Origin: Collybia mongolica
Lineage: Eukaryota; Basidiomycota; Agaricomycetes; Agaricales; Clitocybaceae
Length of the DNA stretch: 64,000 nucleotides
Assembly: GCA_013420905.1 (NCBI GenBank)
Contig: JAAXNY010000008.1
Location: 62,001 to 126,000, forward strand
Direction: 5' to 3'
The position numbers were made by a program, and so were the translations under genes. Positions within the stretch are counted from its first letter, which is position 1. Each line of letters opens with the position of its first letter. The notes beneath the pieces were generated by a model that saw nothing but the letters and a program-made list of their open reading frames with translations, had not been told where the DNA came from and did no database searches. Positions 47,939 through 60,382 of this stretch are shown piece after piece.

Positions 47939-49240
47939 ATGTCAGTTGACACACTTGAATTCGCTGCTATGGTCTTGGGTTCCACAATCCCAAGTGTTCC
48001 TGTGCTTCAAGAGGTAGATCATCTTGCTGACCTTCTTACATTATGCTAATACTCTTGTAGGCCTTGAGGAACTGCCAGATTGAACTTCAGAAGGCTTGTG
48101 ATGAGAATCAAAGGCTCAAAATAGAAGTTGAAACACTGAAGGCCACATCATCAAACTCATCGCATTCTAGTTCACAACCAGGAGGCAAGACATATGGCTG
48201 GCTCAAAAGCCCTTGCCTCTATCCTTTTGCACAGGATATCATTTCCTTTGCAAAGAAAACGACAACCATGGAAGAACTCTGGACAAATGAAAATGTGTTT
48301 TTGCAGCCATTTCCTGTTTCAGCCCCTTCTTTGCAAGAACAATATTCATCACCAGAAGCATACAGCCATTATATTGCCTTTGTCCTTTACAGTAACCTGT
48401 CACCACAGCTTCACCAACACTACAAACACCTTCCAGCTTTCAGGGATGGTGTGAGTCATCCAATTCTCTTCACCTCGTTCTTGTAATGACAGAGCTGGGA
48501 TTTGTAGGTGATTCACCAACAGTCACAACTTTGCTCTGCCTTGGCTTCAGTTGCTTGCAAAAACTTTCATCTCATCTTTGCCAGCTTTGAAATTCCAATG
48601 CAGTGCTCAAATGCTACTCACAATTGCAGCAAGGAACCCTCATGTTTACAGCTTATTTCTTCGACAGCAGATCCCATGGCCAAATCAATTAAGTATGACT
48701 TGTACCCACCAATTGTCTACTGAGATGTTAAGAACAAACTGGGAATGTATTACCAACCAGCATTGATGAATGTGAGTCATTTGTGAATACTTTGATTCTG
48801 TGAGCTTATAGGCACATAGATTGCCCGCCTTCTGTTATTTGGCCCAACAGCACTTTCGGGGGTTGGCCTTTGCAGAAACAGCTCAGGCATGAAGTGGGGC
48901 CCACTCAAGACTACTCCGGGCCTCATTGCTGCCACGGTCAACCTAGTGAGCTCAATAACCCCATTTTTACAAACTGAACTAAGCCCTCTTCTCAGGCAGT
49001 GTACCTGCTATCTGCAGACCAAGTCTTCGAGCCCACTGGCAAAAAAACCAAGATCCCATACAGTGCGCAGTACCACCAGTGGAAACAGCTCCTGGAAGAA
49101 TCAGTTGATGGACCAGCAACACAAGCCCTGTTAAAACACTGGGACAAGTTTGTCTTTGCTGGTGTTCCTCCACATGTGCACGAAACCAATGACCACAAAG
49201 ATCCACTCTCAGATATTGATGAACAAGAAGAAGCATGATG
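47939..49240 (+). pseudogene. Spliced transposon-island gene relic, function unknown
   Basis: Exon 1, 47939-48013 (25 codons, MSVDTLEFAAMVLGSTIPSV...), joins exon 2 at 48061 across a clean 47-nt GTAGAT...TTGTAG intron. Exon 2 encodes a coiled coil (RNCQIELQKACDENQRLKIE), then KTYGWLKSPCLYPFAQDIIS, to about 48449. Downstream exons read KTFISSLPALKFQCSAQMLL, ARLLLFGPTALSGVGLCRNS and MKWGPLKTTPGLIAATVNLV, followed by FEPTGKKTKIPYSAQYHQWK to 49238, with frame breaks and stops. The FGP/LSG and TPGLIA phrases recall a protein family common in basidiomycete transposon-rich tracts, which I cannot name with certainty. Confidence 0.45.
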
Positions 49241-51264
49241 TGCATTAGCACACAATGATTTTGAGGCACCCGACACTGAGATGTTCAACTGGAGTGAGGA
49301 TTTCGAGTCTGAACCCAATGTGAATGACGAAGTTGCGATACAGACCAACATCATTACCTTGAGTGCTTCGTCAATGGTACATGGGGCACAGATTCCACAA
49401 GTGCCTTGCCCTCCTGTTATTTCATCAGCCGAATCAACCACCCATGGTCCTACCCCAACATCTGCCATATCTGCTCGCCCAGTGTTAACCTGAAGACCTA
49501 CAAGATTACCTTTGACAGCCATTGCATTTCCCCCGACTTTGTCTGCTTCTGAAGCCATGGCACCCAAAATCCCCAGTTCCAATGGGCCATCTGATGTTAC
49601 CCAAAACCTAGCAGACATGGTGATTGTAGATTGTGACGTATATGCTGAACCATCCACTTCAGCTTGGGGCGGTTGTGGGGGGCACGGCTGTGGAGGTCGA
49701 GCCAGGGGGAGGGCAGTTGTTACTGATATTGCTCCATGCACTTCCCGGTCCCAAAAATAGTGTAGTGGTTCATTGTAGATAGGACATTATATTACAGAAC
49801 CTATGCTTTATGTGTGGTTTGCCCGACCATTGAGAGGTACAATGAGTCAAAGACTTAGATTTTTGCCCTATTGATCACAAGACTTGTAAAAATTCCTGTT
49901 GCATAATAATGAATCACAATTTCGCTTAACTTCTTCAACCGTCTCTCTCTCTCTCCTTCCAACCACAATCTTCCCATGGATTGCTACTTCCACCTTGTCA
50001 CCAATTGCTGCTGCTGGACAACTGTAGAGAGACTGTATTAGATTAGGAGAGACATGTACACAGCCTGGTGCAGGAATCTTGATGTTCATTACCAAACTCT
50101 AATGCCATGTCTCCTTAGTCTAGGAGATGCAAAATGGTTCAGATTCAGATTCCCCCCACCCTTATGCAACAGCGGTCTGCTTTGCTATGACTGTGACATG
50201 AACACTGCCCATTGAGCACTTGCGACTGCCAGGTGACATTGCAAATGGCAAGCCTCTCCTACCTCGTTATATCATCCGCACCCATGATCATCCACTGTCA
50301 TTCCCCTCATAGGAACTCTACATCCCCATTCACAAATGGATAGGCAGCAGCACCTCCTCGTGCTCTTCCTCCTCAACTCATTTTGTGGCCTCTTTGTCCT
50401 CATCCCCATCATCCAAGGACACCATATGTAAGCCACCCGCCCACCTCCTGCCTCTACCCTATACTGACCCCTCTCTCAGCCCTAGACACTCCCCCATAGA
50501 CTTGGGCATGACCCTTCTAAGCCTCATGTAGTCCCTGCTTGCCTGCCTGCCCCTCAACGTGTGCAAGTCCCTGCGTACCACGTTCCACATGCTCGTTATG
50601 GAGTGCAGGCAGCATAAAAACTAAAGTTAAGTACAAATCCACCACCAACAGTATACTGACATTTTTCATGCAGGAGCTGCTGTCATAGAAGCACATTACC
50701 TACCGTATCAACATAGCAGCCACCTTACCGCACACACCCACATACAGCACATGTACCAGCATCAAAGTAACTCATGCTCAATGTTCCTTATGGTCTGCCT
50801 GGAAGTGGCCTCCATGCATACCCAGTGGCCACAATATCATTGTCAAAACCTCAATTCCACTGCTCTCCCTGGACCTACCTGGATGCAAGACCACCAGCTG
50901 CCCTATATACAACTCTCGGTTGGCTTGCCCCATTGGCCATGCCATGTCATGTCCATGCGATCCGCATGCACGCCCGCTCACACTCCCACGCTCGTACACA
51001 GCCCCCATTCCTCCTGGAGCCCTTACACTACCCAAATCCGAGGCCCCCATTGTCTTGTTTTGTTGGTGTGCCCCTGTCACTGGGCAGAATGGTGCAAACA
51101 GGAGGAAATCATTGGGAGATAGGTACCGGTGTAATATCTATTCCAAATCTCTCATTTACTAACTACAGTGTACATGTAAATTCACTGTTTACGATGACTG
51201 CCAGTATTAGCCATGTAATATTGTAATTGATGAGCTGTACAGTAAATACAGTATTATGCGACTA
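49241..51264. other. CpG-poor tract without recognised genes
   Basis: Frames at 49281-49760 could continue the preceding relic (acidic, Ser/Pro-rich, ending in a GGCGGHGCGGRARGRAV stretch). 49945-49960 has a CT-run. Frames at 50750-51230 overlap in several registers and look like chance. CpG frequency rises again after about 51.27 kb. Confidence 0.4.
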
Positions 51265-51420
51265 GGAACCCAACCCTGATCAGGCCTGGCCTTCGAGACC
51301 TTCCAAGGCTTGATCAGGCCTGAGAGGCTGATAGGCGTTCAGGCAACTTGAGGCCTGATCAGGCCTGAATGTCTCCCCTACCTGAAATAAGCTAATCAGG
51401 CCATGTCACGCGTGATCTGG
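51265..51420. repeat. Clustered GATCAGGCCTG palindromic words
   Basis: TGATCAGGCCTG occurs at about 51276, 51311 and 51356, and as AATCAGGCC near 51393. The copy at 51353-51367 is the self-complementary run AGGCCTGATCAGGCCT. Similar words occur at 40707-40720 and 40780-40790. The cluster sits at the right edge of the CpG-poor island. Confidence 0.5.
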
Positions 51421-51507
51421 CTCTGGGGATTTCTCCGACATAAGTATCAACTCTCGTTCTCACCATAATCCCTATTTGATGAATAATTCTCAGTAAATAG
51501 CTTCATA

Positions 51508-51819
51508 ATGATTATACATAGACTAATGTACATAGTTCATCTATACTACCGACTGGATGTCGTCGTATTCAAGTTTGAACAAGTCAACACTGCCGAAGCG
51601 GAGATGCGATCGGCTGTATGGGTCAGCGTGACAATCCGTGACGAAAGTTTTGAAACTCCCAATTTTTTGGACCTGCGCAATCGGCTTTCTTCCGACACAA
51701 CCACCCATCCACCTTCTATTAAAGTAACACTTCAGGGGGATATTTCATATACTATTGCATCGACTCCAAAAGTCCGATTGTTAAAAGGTGTTGTCGATGT
51801 TTCCCTATTCGTGATTTAG
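51508..51819 (+). CDS. Hypothetical ORF, 103 aa
   Basis: This open frame has coding-like composition in its central part (NTAEAEMRSAVWVSVTIRDE). A 19-bp word, AAAGTTTTGAAACTCCCAA, within the frame (about 51643) recurs at about 51822, just after the stop. No domain, TATA or intron was seen. It could be the remnant of a larger gene. Confidence 0.25.
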   Translation: MIIHRLMYIVHLYYRLDVVVFKFEQVNTAEAEMRSAVWVSVTIRDESFETPNFLDLRNRLSSDTTTHPPSIKVTLQGDISYTIASTPKVRLLKGVVDVSLFVI

Positions 51820-52455
51820 TAAAAGTTTTGAAACTCCCAACACATGATAGTAGGCACCAAATCGGAGTCAATTATTTGAGATGGGCAAGCGAGTCTGGCC
51901 GGTAACTCAACTAGCGCTGGGAACCAGCAGGAACGCCAGCGTTCAAATGTGGAGTACCCCGTACACGACCTGTGGACCAAGGAGGCCGTACCCAGGTAAT
52001 GTCTCTGATCAAGGCGTTAACTTGTTTGAGTAAATCCTGAACCGTAATAGATCGGTTCTGGAGCTTAAACAGAGCGATTAGCCTACGAATGTCAATGTCT
52101 AGGGAAAGATTGTTCATTAGTTATTCCTCTTAACCATCAACAGTTGAGATCATGTCCGTGTCAATGAGGAGTGAAGCTTATGAGCCTGTGTAAATTGAAT
52201 TATGACAAGTGTAAAAAAAGATCAGTCCTCGCCCGAGACGCAGATTACAAATACCAACAAACACGAGTCTAAATGGTATTTTTCCTCCTGAGAGCGTTCA
52301 CCAGGTTATACAACGTTCGTAAGCGATGAAGAAAGGTAATTATTGTATACAGGGGCTCCAAGCTTTCAAACCTCCAAGGGACTACTAACGCAAGGTTACA
52401 CCTCGCAATCTTCTTAAAACATGTTTTGAATTCTAGATAGCTGTAACACTAAACT

Positions 52456-53799
52456 TTAGATGCCAATGACCCGAACCGATATCGATAGCGTCTCTGCTTC
52501 GTCTATGCCCTCTAGCTTGGTACAAACGAGCCCTTCAAGGTTGTCCAAATGGTCGGGATCGCGGTCTAGCCCACGCAATTCCTCCGGGATACCTTCTTCT
52601 GCTTGCGCACCATTTCCCAAGGCGTACAATGCCAGAAAGACATGAACGAAATCCAAGAACTCGAACCGAGTCTCTCCTAGTAGGCGGTCCAGCATATTCC
52701 ATCCGTCATATGAAGTCAGCTGCTGGACTGCTGTAACGCTATCAGGGAAATCCACCCTCACGAAAATTGATTGAACGTTATTTCCTTCGTGTAGAGTTTC
52801 CAATAGGCCCAGCAATCCTGTAAAAGGAGTGGTGCTTGGTTGGTCCGTCGAGTATGTTACATGGTATGATATATGTTCCAAACTCTTGAAGCCTGCGAGA
52901 TTGAATGGTTCAAGGATAATTGGAGGGACTAGAGAAAAACGATGAAAATCGTTAACGCTTCACAACAAGGAAGTTGGCTTACGATCCCAAGACCTATAAT
53001 CATAGTCTATAGTGAAAGATCGAAGGGTTTCCCTGACAGCTTTTATCACTTCCCAATAGCCTAAAACCTCCTCGTCATCGAATGGCCCAAAGCTCACACT
53101 TGTTAAGGATGAAAGGTTAGTTCCTTGTGAGGTAAGCGCATCGAGGATAATCCGCGGGGTAGATTCTTGGAGCATCTGAAGTGTGAGCCATCCTACTTGA
53201 GCGTCTTGTGTCGCAATCGGTGAAACCATGACGTCGTCTTCATCTTCTTCACCTCCGTCGACTGTTATTGCCCAGAGCGCTAACCCTCGAATATTTTTCC
53301 ACGCCATGCAGACTGATTGCGGGATATCATGAATTCCATGAAGTCCAAGAAACTGCAACTTGTGGAAGATGGTGAATAAAGACAACCTCAAGGCGAAAGG
53401 AAGTGATCCCCAGTACAGATCGCCTTGGAAGATCAGGCGCTGGAGGTTCACGAGCGTGGCGAGAAACTCCGGAAGACCCCTCTCATCTCTTATCCATGAT
53501 GGCCTAGGGTTGTTGGGAGGATCGTCCGAAGACGAGTTGTCGGTCATGCACAACTCGCGGACGTAGGTCAAGATGAGAGGGTTAGCCGTAGTGATATCGC
53601 AAAAACGGTGGTAGAAGCGCCTGGATTTTGCATCGTCATCATCGATCCCTAGGTTAATGCCGCGGAAGAGATATCTTTGAGCTGGAGCCAGGAAAGACTT
53701 GGAGACGAGCGCGCATCGTTGCAAGGTAATTAAATTATCTTCGTGTTCGGTAATGATTACGTCAATGATCTCCTGCGGGAAATGGTTAACGGATGACAT
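52456..53799 (-). CDS. F-box/LRR-like protein, 429 aa, 2 exons
   Basis: Exon 1 is 53799-52983 and exon 2 is 52928-52456. The 54-nt GTAAGC...TCTAG intron restores one frame of 430 codons. The N-terminus FPQEIIDVIITEHEDNLITL...LVSKSFLAPAQRYLFRGINL (residues 7-49) is a typical fungal F-box, expected to bind Skp1 in an SCF ubiquitin ligase. The rest has irregular leucine-rich repeats (LATLVNLQRLIFQGDLYWG, LQFLGLHGIHDIP, LTSVSFGPF, FNLAGFKSLEHISYHVTYST) that would form the substrate-recognition part. An acidic insert (VDGGEEDEDDVM) breaks the repeats. A minus-strand TATAAAA at 53873-53867 lies about 70 nt before the ATG. Such proteins form large, fast-evolving families in Agaricomycetes. The substrate is unknown. 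Confidence 0.8.
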
Positions 53800-55901
53800 C
53801 AGCCTGGGCGTACTTGAAAAAAGGGTTGTGGGGGGTTGGAACCAACGAGTAGTTCCGAGTCTGTTGTTTTATACCCAGGCGCTGTGGCACTTGATCGAGG
53901 TTCGTTGTCAGACGATGAACCATTGTGTAGATGTCGAGAATAGTACAGCCTGTTACAGGGCGACATTGACAAAGGCTGATAGTACGTCTGACAAGAATTG
54001 GTAACGGGTCGTTGTATAACAAAGGGGTTCCCTTGGACACGTTAAGAACAGAACGCTGCTGATACCCACTGAAGTATAAGTACTGGGTACTGGGTGGCTG
54101 AGTCCTGAGTCCTGAATACTAAGTCCCGGCCTCGTTTGGCTTTGCGCCGGATCAGGGAATGTTGGGCCTGGGATCTGGAACGCCATCACCACATCAGGCG
54201 CCGAGAGTAAGATGTTTCCGTGACACTTTGGGGAGTACCCGGCAGATAACACGGCTAAGGGATCAACTTGGGATGTGTTTTTGATGACAAACATCTGGGG
54301 CCGTCAAGGCGGAAAAATTTCGCCTCGTCATAAACATAGTAAATGATCCGACGTCAGATAAGTCATCGATCATATACTTTAATCAGATACCCTCGCCCTC
54401 CAGGGGAGAAAGGGATAATGGCGATGAGATTAGCGCGAGATGAAGCGGATGGAGGAGGTGAAAACGTCAGAGGGACGCGATATCGCCCGAGCCAATTTAC
54501 TACATAAGCTGCTGATGTCCCGAATCACGACCAGCTAACGGAGGAAATATTACTATTCGCCCATAGAGTCGAAACCAACACGTACTGTGAGGCGTCGCCG
54601 CGTTGGGCATGAACATATCCATATCCCGAAACACATCTGGGAAGTCGGTGTTACTCTTGAGCTGTTGACTTGATGGCAGGTCATGCTCACCGAATTTTAG
54701 TTCGTGTTTCTTCACCATTTCCCCACCGCCGATCAATGAAAGTCGTAGTCTCAATGTTTGAAAGCGCCTATAAAAAGATACTCAGTCTTCCTACTCGTCA
54801 ACCATGTACTCAGTTAGACTCCCGGAAAATGCTGGAGTCGGAAAGGCCAGCAGCCAATAGTCGAATATAGGGGGGCCAATAGTGATCATGGACGGATTTT
54901 GAAGACATTGTGAAAAGGCCTATGCGTGCTGTTGTAGTGGGTCAGTGGCAGACGGTGACGAACCCCCTTGGAATTTACCGAGAGAATAGGAACTCCGCTA
55001 GGCGGCACCTTCCCTGCAATCAGGTGCACTCTATTATACGAGCAACGGGTATGGTCACGTCGATATTGAAACTGGAATTAGTCAAAAATGCAGTGCTATT
55101 TGAGACACCAATTCACAGACTAGGCAATGAGTTGGACACAAGGTGGCCTATTTTACAAGAGCTTTGAAATCAAGGTACATCAATGGGAGGGACGAGGTGT
55201 CTGCGTGGCCACGTTATAGTCTATAAAAAAACAGTGCCCAACTTGCACTGTCGCTCAAGTTGTCAGTGTCCCTTTAGTCGGGCTTCTTGATCAGAAGTAC
55301 AACCTGGATTTTGAGGCTCGCAATTCGGCTTTGACCTACATCAAAAATATCTTGAGAGGACGGCGTAAATGGATAGGTCCGCATGCACTTCGATCCTATT
55401 TGCCTGCTTCCGCCTAACATTACGATAGCGGATGCGGTCAGTACCTTAGAGCGAACGTAAGATGACGAAGGGAGGAGGTGAAGAGAGAGAGAAGGTAGAG
55501 GAGGCGACTGCAGAACAAGTCGCCCGCCGAAACGGCGTTTCCGTGCCGGGCCGTTAGGGGGATGCCACTGGGAGTGGGCCGTCTAAGGTGCGTGGCGGGG
55601 ACTAGCAGGGCGCCTGAGGACTCGGGCCTCAAGTACATACTTCCATATAATAACAACGTCCCCAATAGGGCCCAGCCCCAGGGGACTATAATATCACAAT
55701 AATAATAAAAACATTACGATCTGCATGATCGTGATCTTCCTGTTCCCTCGCAAGTGACAGGTTTAGTGCTTGCATTTATCCTGCTCGATTGAAACAGGAT
55801 ATTATTACCAAGGTCTACAATCATCAGCGTCCTGGCAACCTTAAAACCAATGGTTGTTTTAGCGCAAATTGCACCTTGGCCTTGAGCAGCAATTAAACAA
55901 G
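53800..55901. other. Intergenic between F-box and DUF6533 genes
   Basis: It holds the F-box promoter, a 72-codon minus frame (54500-54718, listed separately) and scattered short frames. GAGGAGGTGAA repeats occur near 54450 and 55475. Nothing else was recognised. Confidence 0.35.
54500..54718 (-). CDS. Small ORF, 72 aa, weak
   Basis: ATG 54718 follows a minus-strand TTTTTATAG at about 54765-54775. The first part (MVKKHELKFGEHDLPSSQQL, then SNTDFPDVFRDMDMFMPNAA) looks coding, with a possible GTACGT donor right after it. No downstream exon could be fixed and no family was recognised. Confidence 0.25.
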   Translation of the reverse strand: MVKKHELKFGEHDLPSSQQLKSNTDFPDVFRDMDMFMPNAATPHSTCWFRLYGRIVIFPPLAGRDSGHQQLM

Positions 55902-57477
55902 TCAAGTATATTCCGATGACCTGAATGTTAACGACGTGTTCATTTCTATGGTATTTTCTGTTTCCGTCGATGCTCTCTCCCGCACATGAAGTATGATATG
56001 CGAAGCTAAGATACTGTGCATCACACGTTGAAATCTGGAAAGCATTAATCAGTATAAAGAATGCTTGAAACATGAAGGAAACAGAGGAGACGACCTACGT
56101 GTTTAAGATGTCGTAGAATTCGTCCTGCGAGCTATTCGGTCAAGATCACGACACATTTAAGCAGCAGGGAACGTACGGGACCGACTGTTAACACAAGGAT
56201 ATAGCTGCATGAAATAGCTGTACGTAACACGTTACTGTTGGTGGTCGCTAGAGTGATTCTAGTGCTTACCGAAGATGAGTGCAAAGAATAGGATTCCATC
56301 TCGATACAGCAACACAATAAGTGGATTTTGGGCATGGCGATAACGTTTGACTCCAATCCACATGGTGAGCGTGAAGACAACTTTCATAGAAAATCAGACA
56401 GGCAAGGGGGCCGAAATCTCATGACTTACTTGTTTCGTTCAGTAGTAGTAGTACGAACACAACAAATAATATATCACTACCTTCCACATCGTAACAGCCA
56501 CTTATGACAGGTAAAGGGGGGTTTCCGTCTACAGGTCGTTAACAACTTGAACACCGCAGACCCCGGGCCGATACTTACATTTGACCGACCTTATGAATAT
56601 CGTTAGGATTACAATTACAGTGATGTAGATACCCTAAAAGAGTTAGAATAACAGCAGAGTGATTTGGAGATGAACTTACTACTAGTAATGTCGTCAACGA
56701 GATAAGAATAATGCGGCTCCTACTCCACAGAGCGTAGGTCCGAAGTAGCAGGATGACTATCTGAATTGTAGCTAGGCGTTAGGGACGGAATTTTGAAATG
56801 ATATTCACCTTCCGACATCGCTATACCAAAAGACGTCATCCCTATGGAATGTTAGATCCGCTACCTCCCAAGAACAGCCTCTCACATATTGTTACAGAAT
56901 CTAAGATAGAGCATGTCTATAAGATGTGGTTAGCTGAGTTTTATACCATACAGCATAGTCCATACCATGGGCGATACACCCCCATTAAGATAATCTAAAC
57001 ATCCCAACAGTGAGACCCCAGACTCACAGATAAGAAAAAATTTATAAACGCACAGTAGACAGTCAATGGTACATCTAAAAATGGCGGGTAGCGATTGAGG
57101 AAAAATAATGCCTTGCCACTGATGCCCTTTGACTTCCAGATGTGCTCCACCTTTGAGAAAGGACCGTATTTGAGCTTGCTATAGGGTATCGAGGAAGTCA
57201 GACACGTACTTCGAGATCCAGAGTCTGAAAGTAGTCGAAAATCTGTCGGAAAATGAGAAAAATCACATTTCACTGCGAGCGACTCACAAAAATAACAAGG
57301 CTAGCCACTAGCTCCGAATATTAGATGAACGATAACAGTGCGTTGCCACAAATCTCACCGTTCAAGTACTGATAGCCAAAAGTACAGCTCAGTTATTAAG
57401 CTGTTGGCTGACAGACGCGAGAATTTGCTTACATCGACGGATTGGCGTGCATATGCTATTCTCAGCGCTGCGTCCAT
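55902..57477 (-). CDS. DUF6533-domain multi-pass membrane protein, 284 aa, 15 exons
   Basis: Exons on the minus strand are 57477-57433, 57368-57359, 57307-57288, 57242-57210, 57150-57054, 56994-56966, 56916-56886, 56841-56809, 56771-56680, 56633-56579, 56528-56430, 56380-56270, 56217-56177, 56124-56099 and 56034-55902. They join in one frame of 285 codons. The N-terminal block IFDYFQTLDLEVEHIWKS followed by FFLNRYPPFLDV is the DUF6533 signature of basidiomycete seven-helix proteins. Further hydrophobic helices include EATIQIVILLLRTYALW, GIYITVIVILTIFI and ILFVVFVLLLLNET. The conserved YRDGILFF and FQRVMHSILASHIILHVRE follow. The protein probably sits in a membrane; its function is unknown. 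Intron 8 would be only 37 nt, the weakest join. TTATAAAC at about 57524-57517 is a TATA box. Confidence 0.85.
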
Positions 57478-60382
57478 GGGCGACAACAGAAGCAGTGAAT
57501 GCTTGAGTTCGCCTTGTTTATAAGGCGGTAATGAACCGGAAACGTCACTAACACATCAAACCTACTAAATTAATCAACCCCCATTCAATCGCTAACGTGA
57601 TCAACGTTTGACGTACGTCTATCAAAGCACCTTCGAAGAATAAACGGTTGTGGATGCATACAACGCGTGATCCTGATGAGAGGTTCGAGAAGATACGGCC
57701 GAGTTCTGTCAGATATGTCTGAGCGTTGGATCAGCTCACGAAATTTAGGATGAGCGTTGATGAGCAGCCAAGTCAAGAGTGTTCCAATGAGAAAAAGTTC
57801 TTGATGTCCCTAGCTTGAAGGAGTAACGTGAAATTTTCTCATCAACAAGCGTTAGTGGTAAGTAGAACATAGGAAGATTATTTACACAATCGTGGTGATA
57901 GCCGAGGATAATCACCACGTGCGTTAATGCCCGAAGTATCCGGGCAAGACATTTTTAGGAGGCCAGCACGAGTGAGGAGAGGGAGAGAGCAATTCCTTTT
58001 GACTCGTACTGCTGTTCATAAAAAAAGACTAGATAAAATCGTACTTTTTTGACATGTGTATCTGACGATCTCCTCACCGTCTAATTCGGCTTGGTACTAA
58101 TAGTAATTGCCAATAAGCAATAACCCTAATTTTCGATCTGTGCAAGGCGTTATAAATATAGAATACACCTTGTGATATTTAGACCCATCCAGATATGCAT
58201 TCAATCGATTGCACTCGTTGATTGGCACCTCACAACCTCGATTTGATGTGGTTTGGGAAAGCACTTCCTGCTTGGGGGATTTGTATATACGCATTGTATC
58301 CAATTGAAGTCTGTCATCCAACGTCGCGCGAGCCCCCACAAGCACTCGTCACTAAATTTCCTGTTCTCACAGCTTCTCAGTCGAACGCCCATAATCATCG
58401 GACCGCTGGGCATCGTCCACAATCATCTGGGAGGCATCACGGACTCGAACTAAGGCGATGGACAAGAAATGGGTGGGAGAGTTGAGTAATTTTTCCTGTT
58501 TCGAATGACAAATTTAAACTGGTGGATTATGTGTCAAATGCGACGCATACACGCCATTGTCAGGCTTGGGGCGGCAATGTCATGGCTAAATATGTTTCGA
58601 TGAGGTTTCTTTAAGACGAACTAGTGTATCGGAACTTACTAAAAGAAATGCACACAACAGAAGAGTTGCTAAGGTGGGGATATGAAATGAGATGACTGTA
58701 AGATTGGCATTACTTTAAGACTCTGGCTAGACCCGTGCAATCCTTCACCAGTGGATTCAGGCAGACGAAGCAAGCAAATATCTTTCACCCGCGGTCCCTG
58801 TAGACGCTAAACGAAGCTGGCGCCCCGCCTAGAGCTTATTAATATACACCTCAACAGTCATAAATAATCAACATACATACAATGGTCGATTCTAGGCAAA
58901 TAACAAAAATAGAATTGGTGAAATGTATATCGAATGAACGGGTGTCTAAGATAATGACAGAGGCAGGCTACTTTAAAGAGGGACGTACGTTAGCCAATTA
59001 TATGACTGATATAAGGGCGACCCGAGTCTTCTGACATTCCGATTACTCAGAGATCGATCCTGTGGCATTTGAACGACCAGTTAGCTGTTGTGGTGAGACC
59101 AGACACTTTCACCTACCGACCGTCAATCAGACTCAAGCTCATCGTTGTGATATATATTGTTAGGATTAACATGGTTTGGCGGCTGATCCCTAAATGTACA
59201 TCATGATGTTGGTATTATCCAAGTATGACCCAAAGGTTCGAAGATGATGTCAGGACGTTCTGGCGGCAACTCGAAAGGAAGCACTGTAAGCGACAGCCAA
59301 TCTCAAGAAAAAGAAATTGTGCATACCTCAAGGTTGAAAGTTTGGAGTGATCGAATCGCCGTAAATTTGACGAACAATGCCCACTAGAAAGGCAACGATC
59401 CTTGAGAGAACCGCAGGGTTAGTCATTGTTCCCCGGGCAAGACAGCGATTTTTTGCCATTTGATTGCCGTACGTCGTAAGCCACGTACCGTGCTGAGATT
59501 GGTTGGTGACCATAACAGTGCATTCAACTGTAAGGAATTTGTGAGGCTTGACACTCGCAGGTCATTATCAGCACTAGTAAACTACTTGAACTTGCGCAGG
59601 TGACAACGGGCTTTGAGCGTGGGGTAAGAATGAAAGTTTGAAACAGTTATGTCTAGTATGCTCTCTCCCGCCAGTCCAGCTGAGTGAATCATATTGACCC
59701 TCCACCAGTATCGAAGTTGACCAGGCTGAAATAAGGGCACGCGCGAGGTGACACAGTAGTTTAACCTGGTTCCAGGTTTCCAATATTGACCATATGCACG
59801 GCAGAGTACGTTTAAATTCGGCCCAAGATGAGTCGATGACGGAAAGTCCGTCTTCGTTATTTATATCACGGGTGTCCGGAGATTTCCGGCAACGGCCTCG
59901 ACCCTTCGGGTCACGCGTACGGGCAGTCGTCGTGACTTGGCTTGATACTTCTTTCCTACGTAAATTCTTTCACCTGATTGAAGCTCGCCAAAAAAGTTAG
60001 TTATCGTTTCATCCTAGGACAACCCTTCTGATATACCCCGTAAAGTGAACAAAATAACAATTATAACGGCGAATAAGCAGTGCCATCCTATCTCCCTTTC
60101 TTGTTGCTTTCTTGCTACTCCATACTTGCATTATGATTTCGTATGGACGTTATTCAATGCAACTGACAGCTGGGAGATGTTTGCATAGCTTTTCTGTGAC
60201 TGTCAGCTTATCGTTCGTGAAATTTTCGCCCATTTCATTCTCACTCTAACGTCTACACTTTTGAACCTAGACCGGCATGCTATCAATATCAAACGACTCG
60301 GTGAACTCTAATAAAGGCATAAAAGATGTTGAATAGGTGACTAAGTCATGAAGCGAAGGTGTTCTCATTATCCCTAATACCT
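57478..60382. other. Region with splice-like signals but no assembled gene
   Basis: On the minus strand several pieces look exonic: around 59330-59400 (RIVAFLVGIVRQIYGDS, hydrophobic, preceded by a GTACGT...CTCAAG intron) and around 58625-58655 (TLLLCAFLL between TTAG and GTAAGT). Another is around 57585-57776, and a TATAAA lies near 59860. They may be a decayed or unrecognised membrane-protein gene like the DUF6533 neighbour. I could not join them without stops. Confidence 0.3.

Noticed and set aside
50750..51226. 150- and 123-codon overlapping frames
   Set aside because: His/Pro/Ser-rich translations in three registers of one C-rich tract, without a motif, look like chance openness.
58222..58485. 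Overlapping open frames on both strands near 58.2-58.5 kb
   Set aside because: No splice-consistent extension and no recognisable family. They are kept only as part of the described unassigned region.
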